Shown: one piece after another, positions 35,164 to 44,338 of the stretch | Layout of the letters: each line of letters begins with the position of its first letter | How positions within the stretch are numbered: position 1 is the first letter of the stretch | Origin: Mitsuaria sp. GD03876 | GTDB lineage: Bacteria > Pseudomonadota > Gammaproteobacteria > Burkholderiales > Burkholderiaceae_C | Direction: 5' to 3' | DNA: 64,000 bases | Assembly (NCBI RefSeq): GCF_029840635.1 | Contig: NZ_JAOCCU010000001.1 | Coordinates: 1 to 64,000, forward strand | Program-made: the position numbers and the translations under genes | Notes under the pieces: model-generated | The model's input: only the letters and a program-made list of their open reading frames with translations | Database searches by the model: none | What the model was told of the DNA's origin: nothing

Positions 35164-36833
35164 CACGCGCCCTCCGTGCCCGCGGCGGCGGCCGGCGCGG
35201 GATCGGCCAAGCCCGGCGACATCGACGCGGGCGCCGGCGCGGGGGCCTTCTTCTTCAGCGACAGCGGCGGCGCGCCGGGCTTGCAGCGCCAGGCGAGCAC
35301 CGCCAGCAGCGCCGCCACCGCGACGAAACCCGCGTTGACCGCCTGCACCACCGGACCGGCGTGCCAGAACGGCCAGCCGCCGACGATGTCCATCACCGGC
35401 AGCGCCGCCCACGCGAGCGCACCGGCGGTGAACAGGTGCCGCCAGCGCGCGCCCAGCGCCGCCGCCAGGAAGCCCAGCGCCAGCACGCCGTAGAAGACCT
35501 TGATCTCCGCGTCGGTCCGCTGGGCCATCTCCAGCGGCAGCCAGCGCGTGGCGTGGCAGAACGCCGCCATCGCGATCGGCAGGCCCGCGATCGCGCCGAT
35601 GTTCAGCGCGTCGACCAGCTTGTGCCCGGCGCCGATCGCCACCCGGCGGCGCTCGGCATCGGCGCGCCGCTTGACGCTCCAGAGCACCAGCCCGGTCGCG
35701 ATCATCGCGGTGCCCAGCAGGCCCAGCCCGACCAGCACGAAGCGCAGCGGCAGGTCCGCGAAACGCGCCACGTGCAGCCCATAGAGCACGCCATAGGTCG
35801 TCGCCGCGCGACGCTCGTTGTCCGAGCGGCGGATCAGCTGCAGCGTCGTCGCGTCGTACATCAGCCGCGGACCGCGGTACTGCAGCCGGTCGCCGTCATG
35901 CGGCAGGAACTCGACCACCGCCCGCGCGCCCTCGCGCTGCAGGCCGATGCCCTCGATGCGGCCTTCGGGCATGCGCTGGCGGACGTCGCGCAGCAGCGCG
36001 GACCACCCCGCCTCGCCGATCAGCGGCAGCGGCGCCTTGACCTCGCCGTCGCGCGCGCGGCCGCGCGGCGCCTCGTCGCCGCCGAGCTCGCCGAAGTACG
36101 CGCCGGTCTGCGCGCCGTAGGCCGCCGCGATGCCGGCCGGCAGGTACTGGCTGTGCATCGTCATCAGCCCGCTGAAGGTGATGACCAGGTAGAACGGCAG
36201 CGCCAGCACGCCGCAGACGTTGTGCGCGTCCAGCCAACTGCGCTGCGCCGCCTTGGCCTTGGGCCGGAAGACGAAGAAGTCCTTGAAGATCCGTCGGTGC
36301 GTGACGATGCCGGTCAGCAGCGCGACCAGCATCAGCAGCGTCGCCAGGCCGACCGCCCATCGGCCCTCGAGGATCCACTTGCTCTGCTGCGCCGAGCGCA
36401 GCTCGAAGTGGAAGCGATAGAAGTACTCGCCGGCGCCGAAGGTGGTGCGCGTCGCCACCAGGCCGCCGGTGGCCGGATCGAACCAGCGCTGCACGAAGCG
36501 CGCGCGCTCGCCGGGCTTGGCCGGCGCCTCGCGGTAGAACACCGAGGCCTGCGGGCGGCGCTCGTCCTGCGCGGTGAAGCGCCAGCTCGCCGCCGCCGGC
36601 GCGGCCGCCTGGATCGCGTGCTCCGCCCGCGCCAGCTGCGCGGCGGTCAACGGCCCGGCCGGCGGCAGCGCATGCAGCTCCGGCCGGCTCCACAGGTTCA
36701 GCTCCTGCTTGAAGAACGCGAAGGTCCCCGCCAGGAAGATCGCGAACAGCAGCCAGCCCAGCACCAGGCCGGTCCAGGTGTGCAGCCAGGCCATCGCCTG
36801 GCGGAAGCCCTCGCGCGCGCCATCGGTTCTCAT
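35163..36833 (-). CDS. PepSY-domain inner-membrane protein (iron-regulated, PiuB/FsrB-like)
   Basis: A 556-residue protein with four main transmembrane regions and PepSY-type periplasmic domains. The N-terminal helix (MAWLHTWTGLVLGWLLFAIF) carries a conserved His; other conserved parts are WLDAHNVCGVLALPFYLVIT, FSGLMTMHSQYLPAG and LYGLHVARFADLPLRFVLVG. Members are linked to ferric-siderophore reduction or iron release in the inner membrane and bind haem through paired His residues. It sits 12 bases after the DUF3649 gene. A Pro/Ala/Lys-rich C-terminal tail is unremarkable. Confidence 0.9.
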   Translation of the reverse strand: MRTDGAREGFRQAMAWLHTWTGLVLGWLLFAIFLAGTFAFFKQELNLWSRPELHALPPAGPLTAAQLARAEHAIQAAAPAAASWRFTAQDERRPQASVFYREAPAKPGERARFVQRWFDPATGGLVATRTTFGAGEYFYRFHFELRSAQQSKWILEGRWAVGLATLLMLVALLTGIVTHRRIFKDFFVFRPKAKAAQRSWLDAHNVCGVLALPFYLVITFSGLMTMHSQYLPAGIAAAYGAQTGAYFGELGGDEAPRGRARDGEVKAPLPLIGEAGWSALLRDVRQRMPEGRIEGIGLQREGARAVVEFLPHDGDRLQYRGPRLMYDATTLQLIRRSDNERRAATTYGVLYGLHVARFADLPLRFVLVGLGLLGTAMIATGLVLWSVKRRADAERRRVAIGAGHKLVDALNIGAIAGLPIAMAAFCHATRWLPLEMAQRTDAEIKVFYGVLALGFLAAALGARWRHLFTAGALAWAALPVMDIVGGWPFWHAGPVVQAVNAGFVAVAALLAVLAWRCKPGAPPLSLKKKAPAPAPASMSPGLADPAPAAAAGTEGA

Positions 36834-36845
36834 GCGGCGTTCTCC

Positions 36846-37238
36846 TCAGAAGCGGCCGGCGACGGCCGGCAGCACGGTCGCGCCGAGCAGCAGCGCCGGT
36901 CCCAGCACCCAGGCCCAGGCGCGCCACGCGCTGCGCGCGGTGAAGGCCGTCATGATCGCCACCGCGTAGGCGACGAAACCCAGCATCACGCCAGCGATCG
37001 TGGCCTCGGCGCGGTTGTCGGACAGCAGCGGCTGCAGGTGCAGCGCGACCGCGGCGGCCAAGGCCGAGGCCAGCGCGTAGCCGCCGCCCAGCGCCGCCAC
37101 CGCCCGCGAGGCGACGGCGGCGCGATACCGCCACGGCAGCCGCGACGCCGACGACGCGGGCTTGCGGGCCGCGACGTCCGTGGCGTTCGCACCGCCGAGG
37201 CGCGCGGCCATCGCGGCCCGGACGGCCTTGGTGACCAT
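36846..37238 (-). CDS. DUF3649-type small membrane protein of the iron operon
   Basis: A 130-residue protein with a basic cytosolic N-terminus (about 35 residues) and three membrane helices (AVASRAVAALGGGYALASAL; EATIAGVMLGFVAYAVAIMT; AWAWVLGPALLLGATVLP). Its function is unknown, but the family is a regular companion of TonB-dependent siderophore receptors and PepSY proteins. The ATG at 37238 comes two bases after the receptor stop codon, so translation is coupled. Likely an accessory to siderophore handling. Confidence 0.8.
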   Translation of the reverse strand: MVTKAVRAAMAARLGGANATDVAARKPASSASRLPWRYRAAVASRAVAALGGGYALASALAAAVALHLQPLLSDNRAEATIAGVMLGFVAYAVAIMTAFTARSAWRAWAWVLGPALLLGATVLPAVAGRF

Positions 37239-37240
37239 CG

Positions 37241-39454
37241 TCAGAAGCGGCCGCGCACGCTCAGCATCACGCTGCGCGGGTCGCCGTAGTTGGGATAGTC
37301 GAGGTTGGCCCAGTAGGTCTTGTCCAGCGCGTTGCGCACCGACAGGCCCAGGCTGAACCGGTCGTTGAGCTGGTAGTTGGCATGCAGGTTCAGCAGCACG
37401 AACGCGCCCTGCGTGACCGTCACCGTGCCCAGCGTCGGATGCGGGATGCCGAAGCCGGTCACCGTGCTCTGGTAGTTCAGCCCGCCGCCGACGGTCAGCT
37501 TCTCCCAGGCGCCGGGCAGCCGATAGCTGGTGCTCAGCTGCACGGTGTGGCGCGGCAGGTTCGCGTAGATCAGATCCTGCGCGTTGCGGGTGATGCGGGT
37601 GTTGGCGTAGCCCGCGTTGACCGTCCAGCCCCGCGCGACCTGGCCCGCGACGTCCAGTTCGAAGCCCCGCGTCTTGGTGCCGTTCACGCCGATGAACGCA
37701 TTGCTGCCGTCGGGCAGCGAGCCGTCGGGCACCGACGAGTCCCGCACCGCGTAGTTGTCCTGCTTGGCCTCGAAGACCGCGGCGGACACCGCCAGCTTCT
37801 TGTCGAAGAACTCGCCCTTCAGGCCGAACTCGGTGTTGCTGCCGCGGATCGGCGCGAGCAGGTTGTCGTTCTTGTCCTTGTAGTTCTGCGGCTTGAACAG
37901 GTCGGTGTAGCTCGCGTAGAGCGAGACCGAGTCGGTCACGTCGTAGACGACGCCGAAGTACGGCGAGACCTCGTCGGTGACCTTGTAGGCGCCGGAGGTG
38001 CCGGTGAAGCCGCCGGTGGTGTTGAACGCGTCGGTGCCGGTCTTCCAGTAGCTCAGCCGCGCGCCGGTGATCACCGACAGCGCGTCCAGCACCTTCCAGC
38101 GGCCCATGGCGAAGACGCCGCTCTGCTCGGTCTCCGCGACGCGCTTGGCGCCGGTGGCGCTGAAGGTCGGCGTCGGCGCGCTGCCATCCCAGGTGCGGAT
38201 GTCCGGGATCGCGTAGCTCCAGCTGTTGACGCCGGTCAGCGTCGGCGTGGTGGTGGTCGTCTTCACGCCGTTGGCGCCGATGACCAGGTCATGCCGGCGC
38301 CCGAAGAGCTCGACCGTGCCGGACGCGTAGAGGTCCAGGCTGTCGCGCTTCTCCCAGCTGCGGCCGACGGCGGCCAGCAGCTTCAGGCCGGCGCCGGTCT
38401 TGGGGTCCGGATAACCGCTGGCATAGGGCACCAGGCGGAAGGTGTTGCCTTCGCTGTGGTTGGCGATGGCCTTGAGCGTCCAGTCGTCGCCGAGCTTCTG
38501 CTCCAGCACCGCGTAGAAGGTGCCGTTGAAGCGCGACCAGCGCGACCACGACGGCGAGAAGCTGGTCTCGCGCGGCAGCCCGGCCAGCGAGCCGTCCGAG
38601 GCGAAGCGCGGGATCGTGCCCCAGACCGGGCCCTTGGGCGTGTTGTTCTGGTTCTGGTAACCGAGGGTCAGCGTGGTGCTGGCGGTCAGGTCGGCCTCGA
38701 CGGTCGCCATCAGCGCGGTCTTGTTGTCCAGGTGCCGGTTGCGGAAACCGTCCTTCTCCTGCGCCGACGCGATCAGCCGCGCGCGCACGCGGCCGTCGCG
38801 GGTCAGCGGCGTGTTGAGGTCGGCCTCGAGGCGATGGAAGTCGTCGGAACCCAGCACCACCGCGCCGTAGGCGGAGAACGCCTTCTCCGGCCGCTTGCGG
38901 ATCATGTTCACCGTCGCCGACGGGATGCCCGCGCCGGTGGTCAGGCCGTTGGCGCCGCGCACGACGTCGATGCGCGAGTAAAACGCGGTGTCGAACTCCT
39001 GCTGCGTGTTGCCGCTGTAGGTCGGCACGCCGTCGATCTGGAAGTCGGTGATCTGGAAGCCGCGGGCGAAGTACAGCGGGCGCTGGGTGTCGTAGAACGA
39101 CACGTTCACGCCGGTGATGTTCTGCATCACGTCGTTGATGCTGATCAGCGTCTCGTTCTCGAGGCGGGTGGCGTCGAGGCTGCTCATCGACTGCGGCGTC
39201 TCCCGCGCGGTCAGCGGCAACCGGGTGCTGGCACCCTCGAGCTTCTTGCGCGCGGCGCTGATCGTCACGCGGTCGAGCGCCTTGCGACGATCGGCGGCCG
39301 TGCCGCCCGAGGTGGCGGGATCGGCGGTGGCGTCGGCTTCAGGGGCGTCGGCGTCGTTCGACGTCGCGGGGACGGACTGCGCGACGGCGGCGCCGGCGGA
39401 CAACAGCAGCGCGACCGCGGCCGCGAGAGGAGTGAGGGAGGAGCAGCGGGACAT
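37241..39454 (-). CDS. TonB-dependent siderophore receptor
   Basis: A 737-residue outer-membrane receptor. Signal peptide about residues 1-26 (LAAAVALLLSAGAAVAQ). A TonB-box-like segment (DRVTISAARKK) is followed by a plug domain with TPQSMSSLDATRLENETLIS and GFQITDFQIDGVPTYSGN, where IDVVRGANGLTTGAG is the plug signature. A 22-strand barrel follows, ending in the aromatic SVMLSVRGRF. Similarity in style is to FhuE/FoxA-type hydroxamate receptors. The start at 39454 is the ATG that begins the signal peptide; the longer frame upstream is leader. A perfect Fur-type palindrome lies about 200 bases upstream. Confidence 0.92.
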   Translation of the reverse strand: MSRCSSLTPLAAAVALLLSAGAAVAQSVPATSNDADAPEADATADPATSGGTAADRRKALDRVTISAARKKLEGASTRLPLTARETPQSMSSLDATRLENETLISINDVMQNITGVNVSFYDTQRPLYFARGFQITDFQIDGVPTYSGNTQQEFDTAFYSRIDVVRGANGLTTGAGIPSATVNMIRKRPEKAFSAYGAVVLGSDDFHRLEADLNTPLTRDGRVRARLIASAQEKDGFRNRHLDNKTALMATVEADLTASTTLTLGYQNQNNTPKGPVWGTIPRFASDGSLAGLPRETSFSPSWSRWSRFNGTFYAVLEQKLGDDWTLKAIANHSEGNTFRLVPYASGYPDPKTGAGLKLLAAVGRSWEKRDSLDLYASGTVELFGRRHDLVIGANGVKTTTTTPTLTGVNSWSYAIPDIRTWDGSAPTPTFSATGAKRVAETEQSGVFAMGRWKVLDALSVITGARLSYWKTGTDAFNTTGGFTGTSGAYKVTDEVSPYFGVVYDVTDSVSLYASYTDLFKPQNYKDKNDNLLAPIRGSNTEFGLKGEFFDKKLAVSAAVFEAKQDNYAVRDSSVPDGSLPDGSNAFIGVNGTKTRGFELDVAGQVARGWTVNAGYANTRITRNAQDLIYANLPRHTVQLSTSYRLPGAWEKLTVGGGLNYQSTVTGFGIPHPTLGTVTVTQGAFVLLNLHANYQLNDRFSLGLSVRNALDKTYWANLDYPNYGDPRSVMLSVRGRF

Positions 39455-39768
39455 GGGAAAGAGCAGCAGCGAGCGGGCGTGAGCCCGCCACCGGCGCGCG
39501 CACGAGCGCACCGGGCCCCGGAGGGAGGTGTTGGAAGGAGGCTTGCGGGTCCGGCTCCAGGCGCCGTGCGGCGCGCGCAACGGAGGTTGCGGGGCACGGT
39601 GGAGCGTGAGGATCAGGCTGGCGGGAGGCCCTATCCGCCGGGCTTTGCCGACTAGATGAGAACTGTTCTCATTGTAGAAACAGTCTGCGGCGGCGTTCAG
39701 GCAAAACCTGCCCCTGTGTGCGGTCTTCGGCCCCACCCACGCTCGCTGCCTGCGCCTTGTGGCCGTGG
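39455..39768. other. Intergenic region carrying the iron-operon promoter
   Basis: A 314-base gap between the receptor gene and the TPR-GGDEF gene, both on the minus strand. It holds the Fur-type palindrome at 39656-39672 and a minus-strand promoter candidate: TACAAT (39676-39671) with TGAACG 17 bases before it. The proximal 200 bases are a GC-rich untranslated leader; I see no gene in it. Confidence 0.7.
39656..39672 (-). promoter_or_regulatory. Fur box (perfect 8-1-8 palindrome)
   Basis: ATGAGAACTGTTCTCAT is a perfect palindrome of the Fur-box form seen in Burkholderia and Bordetella iron genes. It overlaps the downstream edge of a putative -10 box (TACAAT), so bound Fe-Fur would block transcription of the receptor-DUF3649-PepSY-DUF3325 operon. 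Function is inferred from sequence form and context. Confidence 0.8.
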
Positions 39769-41463
39769 TCAGGCCAAGGCGACACGGTTGCGGCCCAGAT
39801 GCTTCGCGCGCTCGACGGCCGCATTGGCGCGGGCGATGAGCAGGTCCGTCGCGTAGGGCGGCGCGCTGGCCAGGCCCATGCTCAGCGTCACGTCCAGGCC
39901 CGGCGCGAGCTCGCTCCACGGATGCACCGAGACGCTCGCGCGGATCCGCTCGCAGACCTCGAAACCCCGGTCCGCCACCGTGTCCGGGAAGACGACCAGG
40001 AACTCCTCGCCGCTCCAGCGCAGCAACACATCGGAGCCGCGCGTGTTCTCGCGCAGCAGCTGCGCCAGCTCCTGCAGCACGCGGTCGCCAATCTCGCGAC
40101 CATGGCGCTCGTTGATGTTGCGCAGGCCGTCCGCGTCGATCAGCGCCACCGTCAGCGGGCGCGCCTCCTGCTCCGCCGCGCGCAGCAGCGGCGGCAGCCG
40201 CGCTTCCAGGCAGCGGCGATTGCCCAGGCCCGTCAGCGGATCCTTGAACTCCGCCGCGTCGCGGGCGGCGGCCCCAGTCGGATCGGCCGCGTACTCCGCT
40301 TCCATTCGCGAGACGAAGTACTGCGATTGCGCCATCAGCTGCGAGACCGCGCGCCGGCGCTCCAGCGTGCGCGCCTGCTCCAGGTGGAACAGCGACGGCC
40401 CCAGCAAGGCCAGCGCCTTCGCCGCGCGGTAGCTGGCCTGGTGCAGGCGCAGGCGCAGGAACAGCGGCACGTCGTTCAGCTCGGTGCCGTCCGCCGCGTC
40501 GCCGCGCCCTCCGGCGTCGCGCGCGGTCACGCGCTCGAGGTCCTCCTGCAGCGCCTGCAGCTGCTGCCAGGCGGTGCTGGCCTGGCCGCGCGCGAGCTGC
40601 AGTTCGGCCAGCATGCCGCGCAGGCGCCAGTCGAGCAGGCGGAAGCCGGCCCGCTCGCTTTCATCGCGCGCTTCGGTGAGCAGCGGCTCGGCTTCGTCCA
40701 GGCGCCCCATCAGCAGCAGCACCTCGCCGAAGTTGGACGCGGTCAGCGCGATGCCGTAGCGGTCGCCGAGCTGGAGCGAATGGGGACGCGCCTCGCGCGC
40801 GAGTTCGAGCGCCCGCTCCAGCGTGCGCGGCGCCTGCTGCGGCGCGGCGCCGTCGCGCTGCAGGTGGTAGGCGCCGATCGCCACGGTGCACAGGTTGGTG
40901 AGCGTGACCACGCGCTCGTAGGGCGTGGCGTTGGTGCGCAGCAGGCCGCCGGCCTCGCTCATCAGGCGCTCGGCCTGCCAGGGATCGCCCATGCGCTCGA
41001 AGCAGGCGCCCAGGCCGTTCAGCGCGACCGCGTGCAGCCTCAGGTCACCCAGCTCGCCGGCCAGCTTCAGCGCCTCGTGCGCGCAGGCCAGGCCTTGCTC
41101 GTAGGCGCCGAGCTCGCAAGCCGCCAGGCTCATCCAGCGCAGCAGCTCGCACATCGCGGCACTGGCGCCGAGCGGCCGCATCAGCCGCAGCGCGCGCTCG
41201 CCGACGTCCAGCATGCCGGACAGGTCGCCGCGGCGCAGGCGGAAGAAGGCGCGCAGGCGGCCGGCCTCGGCCTGTTCGTTGATGTAGCCCTCGGCGTCGG
41301 CGCGATGCCAGATGGCATCGGCGAGCGCGAGGCCGTCGTCCAGCCGGGCCTCGCGTTGCGCGAGGCGGGCGCGCTCGAGGAGCTCGCCGAGCGGCGCGCC
41401 GTCCAGGGACGCCGTCGCTGGCGTCGTCATCGCATCGGGAGAAGGGGTGCCGCTTGGGAACAT
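39769..41463 (-). CDS. TPR-repeat protein with C-terminal GGDEF domain (SGEEF)
   Basis: A 564-residue cytosolic protein. An N-terminal array of helical TPR-like repeats (about 25-370; e.g. AVALNGLGACFERMGDPWQA, ASNFGEVLLLMGRLDEAEPL) is followed by a GGDEF domain (about 400-560). The active site reads SGEEF with an I-site RGSD five residues before. The substrate/metal strand is altered: IDADGLRNINERHGREIGD has Leu, Arg and Glu where Phe, Lys and Asp are usual. It may be a weak cyclase or a c-di-GMP-binding receptor. The start may be 41463 or 41430; neither has a clear ribosome-binding site. Confidence 0.88.
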   Translation of the reverse strand: MFPSGTPSPDAMTTPATASLDGAPLGELLERARLAQREARLDDGLALADAIWHRADAEGYINEQAEAGRLRAFFRLRRGDLSGMLDVGERALRLMRPLGASAAMCELLRWMSLAACELGAYEQGLACAHEALKLAGELGDLRLHAVALNGLGACFERMGDPWQAERLMSEAGGLLRTNATPYERVVTLTNLCTVAIGAYHLQRDGAAPQQAPRTLERALELAREARPHSLQLGDRYGIALTASNFGEVLLLMGRLDEAEPLLTEARDESERAGFRLLDWRLRGMLAELQLARGQASTAWQQLQALQEDLERVTARDAGGRGDAADGTELNDVPLFLRLRLHQASYRAAKALALLGPSLFHLEQARTLERRRAVSQLMAQSQYFVSRMEAEYAADPTGAAARDAAEFKDPLTGLGNRRCLEARLPPLLRAAEQEARPLTVALIDADGLRNINERHGREIGDRVLQELAQLLRENTRGSDVLLRWSGEEFLVVFPDTVADRGFEVCERIRASVSVHPWSELAPGLDVTLSMGLASAPPYATDLLIARANAAVERAKHLGRNRVALA

Positions 41464-41501
41464 CCGGCAAGCGTAGCCGAACCTGTCTCCTGCACTGCGA
41501 A

Positions 41502-41568
41502 GACCCTCACCCCCCGGCCTCTCGCAACTCCCTCTCCCGCACTGCGGGAGAGGACGGGGGTGAGGGTC
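41502..41568. repeat. Nested intergenic palindromic repeat
   Basis: Outer arms GACCCTCACCCCC (41502-41514) and GGGGGTGAGGGTC (41556-41568) are perfect over 13 bp. Inside them is a second hairpin with 10-bp arms (41531-41540, 41544-41553). This CCCTCACCCC...CTCTCCCGC architecture is a recurring intergenic element in many Gram-negative genomes. It lies after the mmsA stop and could act as its terminator. Confidence 0.75.
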
Positions 41569-41612
41569 GTGGCCGGACTCGGCGCCCGCCGAGCGGCCTG
41601 CTCAGCCCTGCA

Positions 41613-43139
41613 TCACTGGCTCGTCGGCATCACGAACTCGGCGCCCTTGGCGATGCTCGCGGGCCAGCGCTGCATGACGCTCTTCTGCTTCGTATAGAAG
41701 CGCACGCCCTCCTCGCCGTAGGCATGCATGTCGCCGAACAGGCTCTTCTTCCAGCCGCCGAAGCCATGCCAGGCCATCGGCACCGGGATCGGCACGTTGA
41801 TGCCGACCATGCCGACCTGCACGCGGCGCGCGAACTCCCGGGCGACATTGCCGTCGCTGGTGAAGCAGGCGACGCCGTTGCCGAACTCATGCGTGTTGAC
41901 GAGGTGCAGCGCCTCGCTGAAGTCCTTGACCCGCACGCAGGCGAGCACCGGCCCGAAGATCTCTTCCTTGTAGAGCCGCGTCGACGGCTGGACGTGGTCG
42001 AACAGCGTGCCGCCGGTGAAGAACCCGCCCGGCAGCCCGTCGACCTGGTGACCGCGCCCGTCGACCACCAGCGTGGCGCCTTCCTCGACGCCCTGCGCGA
42101 TCGCGCCCTCGATGCGGTCGCGCGCCTCGCGCGTGACGATCGGGCCCATCTCGGCGCGCAGGTCCATGCCGTCCATGATCTGGAGCGCCTTCGCGCGCTC
42201 GGCCAGCTTGGGCACGATCTTGTCGGCCACGTCGCCGACCAGCACCGCCACCGAGATCGCCATGCAGCGCTCCCCCGCCGAGCCGTAGGCGGCGCCGATC
42301 AGCGCGTCGACGGCCTGGTCGATGTCGGCATCGGGCATGACCACCATGTGGTTCTTCGCCCCGCCCAGCGCCTGCACGCGCTTGCCGTGCCTCGCGCCGG
42401 TCTCGTAGATGTACTGCGCGATCGGCGTCGAGCCGACGAAGCTCAGCGCCCGCACGTCGGGATGGTGCAGCAGCGCGTCGACGACCTGCTTGTCGCCCTG
42501 CACGACCTGGAAGATGCCGTCGGGCAAGCCGGCCTGCTTGAACAGCTCGGCGATGGCCAGGCTGGGCGACGGGTCGCGTTCGCTCGGCTTGAGGATGAAG
42601 GCGTTGCCGGTGGCGACGGCCAGCGGCGCCATCCACATCGGGACCATGAACGGGAAGTTGAACGACGTGATGCCGGCCACCACGCCCAGCGGCTGGCGCG
42701 TCGTCCAGTTGTCGATGCCGGTGGAGACCTGCTCGGTGTAGTCGCCCTTGAGCAGCTGCGGCACGCCGCAGGCGAACTCGACGACGTCGATGCCCCGGGT
42801 CACCTCGCCCTGCGCGTCGGTGAAGACCTTGCCGTGCTCGGCGGTGATCATCGCGGCGAGGCGGTCGCGGTGCTGGTTCAGCAGCTCGAGGAACTTGAAC
42901 ATCACCCGCGACCGGCGCAGCGGCGACGCATCGGCCCAGGCGGGGAACGCGGCCTGCGCGGCGGCGACCGCCGTGTTCACGTCCTCGGCATTGCCCAGCT
43001 GCAGCTGGCGGGCCACCTCGCCGGTGGCCGGATTGAAGACCGCCTGGCTGCGACCCGAGGTGGCCGCGCGGCGCTGGCCGCCGATGAAATGGGGGATGTC
43101 GGCGTTGTCGGTGAACGCGGCGGGGGATGGGGTGCTCAC
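41613..43139 (-). CDS. mmsA: Methylmalonate-semialdehyde dehydrogenase (CoA-acylating)
   Basis: A 508-residue aldehyde dehydrogenase. Conserved parts are [20 protein letters not shown], the catalytic Cys in [11 protein letters not shown], the Asn of [19 protein letters not shown] and the C-terminal [16 protein letters not shown]. It oxidises methylmalonate or malonate semialdehyde with NAD and CoA to propionyl- or acetyl-CoA, in valine, beta-alanine and inositol breakdown. It starts with GTG at 43139, six bases after AGGAG. A LysR regulator is divergent, 101 bases away, and presumably controls it. The usual partner mmsB is not next to it. Confidence 0.93.
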   Translation of the reverse strand: MSTPSPAAFTDNADIPHFIGGQRRAATSGRSQAVFNPATGEVARQLQLGNAEDVNTAVAAAQAAFPAWADASPLRRSRVMFKFLELLNQHRDRLAAMITAEHGKVFTDAQGEVTRGIDVVEFACGVPQLLKGDYTEQVSTGIDNWTTRQPLGVVAGITSFNFPFMVPMWMAPLAVATGNAFILKPSERDPSPSLAIAELFKQAGLPDGIFQVVQGDKQVVDALLHHPDVRALSFVGSTPIAQYIYETGARHGKRVQALGGAKNHMVVMPDADIDQAVDALIGAAYGSAGERCMAISVAVLVGDVADKIVPKLAERAKALQIMDGMDLRAEMGPIVTREARDRIEGAIAQGVEEGATLVVDGRGHQVDGLPGGFFTGGTLFDHVQPSTRLYKEEIFGPVLACVRVKDFSEALHLVNTHEFGNGVACFTSDGNVAREFARRVQVGMVGINVPIPVPMAWHGFGGWKKSLFGDMHAYGEEGVRFYTKQKSVMQRWPASIAKGAEFVMPTSQ

Positions 43140-43217
43140 GGCGGTCTCCTGCTTCTGTGGGATGCCGACGAGTCTAGGCAGCGCCTCCCACCCTGCCTAG
43201 CCCAGATGGCCGATCAC

Positions 43218-43239
43218 ATTGTTCGATAGACTGAACAAT
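43218..43239. promoter_or_regulatory. ATTGTTC-N8-GAACAAT, candidate LysR operator
   Basis: A perfect 7-bp inverted repeat ends one base before the LysR ATG in the mmsA/LysR divergent region. It contains the T-N11-A form of LysR sites. Its position over the regulator's own translation start suggests autorepression; mmsA lies 79 bp to the left. Confidence 0.55.
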
Positions 43240-43240
43240 C

Positions 43241-44269
43241 ATGGCCTCGCGAACCCCCGCCCTTCCCTCTCGTCCCGCCTCGGCGACCGCGGTCGCCACC
43301 GCCACGGGTTTGCCCCCCGGCAGGACGGCCTTGCCGGTCCGGGCGGAAGTCCGGGACGAGCTGCTCTGGTCCCAGCTGCAGGCGCTGATCGCCGTCGCGC
43401 GGCTGGGCAGCTTCACGAAGGCGGCGCAGCGGCTGGGCCTGTCGAAGGCCGCGGTGAGCCAACGGGTGGCGGATCTGGAGCGCCACCTGGACCAGCAGCT
43501 GGTGCAGCGCACGACGCGCTCGGTGCGGCTGAGCGAGGCCGGCCTGCGCCTGGTCGAGCAGGCCGAGCCCGGCCTGGCGCTGCTGAGCCGCAGCCTGGGC
43601 GAGGCGCGCGAGGCCGCGGGCGCGCCGCGCGGGCTGCTGCGCGTGACCGCGCCGGTGGCGCTGGGCCGGCAACATGTGGCGCCGGCGCTGCCGGCGTTCT
43701 TCGACCGCTACCCGGCGCTGCGGATCGAGCTCGACCTGTCGGACCGGCTGGTGCCGCTGGCGCAGGAGGGCTTCGACCTGGCGATCCGGCACACCAGCGC
43801 CCCGCCGGAAACGCATGTGGCCTTCAAGCTCTGCGCGTCGCGCGCGCTGCTGACGGCGAGCCCCGCCTACCTCGCACGCGCGGGCACGCCGCAGCATCCG
43901 GCGGAACTGGCGCAGCACCGCTGCCTGCCCTATCTGCGTCCCGGCCCGGCCCAGTGGTTCTTCGAGCGCGTCAGCGAAGGCGGCGATCCCGAGCGCCTGC
44001 GCGTGCCGGTGCAGGGCTTCTTCCGCGCCAGCAACAGCGAGGTGCTGCGCGACGCGGCGCTGTCGGGGCTCGGCATCGCGCTGCTGCCGGACTTCAGCGC
44101 GGGCGAGGCGATGCGAGACGGCCGGCTGGTGGAAGTGCTGCCCGACTGGCGCCCCGTCGGCTTCTTCGGCGACGCGATCTACGCGATCCACCCGTGGAGC
44201 AGCCACACGCCGCAGGGCGTGAGGCTGCTGGTGGAGCACCTCAAGGGGGCGATGTCGGGCGGCTACTGA
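43241..44269 (+). CDS. LysR-family regulator divergent from mmsA
   Basis: A 342-residue LysR-type regulator of the CrgA/AaeR-like group. An unusual N-terminal extension of about 38 residues (Ala/Thr/Pro-rich) precedes the winged helix (SQLQALIAVARLGSFTKAAQ; LGLSKAAVSQRVADLERHLD). The effector domain runs about 125-335 (GLLRVTAPVALGRQHVAPAL; FDLAIRHTSAPPE). The extension may mean that the true start is an internal GTG near residue 34. Divergence from mmsA suggests control of semialdehyde metabolism, but this is inferred from position only. Confidence 0.88.
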   Translation: MASRTPALPSRPASATAVATATGLPPGRTALPVRAEVRDELLWSQLQALIAVARLGSFTKAAQRLGLSKAAVSQRVADLERHLDQQLVQRTTRSVRLSEAGLRLVEQAEPGLALLSRSLGEAREAAGAPRGLLRVTAPVALGRQHVAPALPAFFDRYPALRIELDLSDRLVPLAQEGFDLAIRHTSAPPETHVAFKLCASRALLTASPAYLARAGTPQHPAELAQHRCLPYLRPGPAQWFFERVSEGGDPERLRVPVQGFFRASNSEVLRDAALSGLGIALLPDFSAGEAMRDGRLVEVLPDWRPVGFFGDAIYAIHPWSSHTPQGVRLLVEHLKGAMSGGY

Positions 44270-44338
44270 CGCCGGGCGCCTGAAGCCAGGCGACCGAAGC
44301 CGACGGACGGGCGACGCTTCGCGGTCAACGCGCGGTGG

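Noticed and set aside
39455-39925. N-terminal extension of the TonB receptor frame beyond 39454
   Set aside because: The signal peptide starts at the ATG at 39454; the extension crosses the Fur box and promoter, so it is leader DNA.
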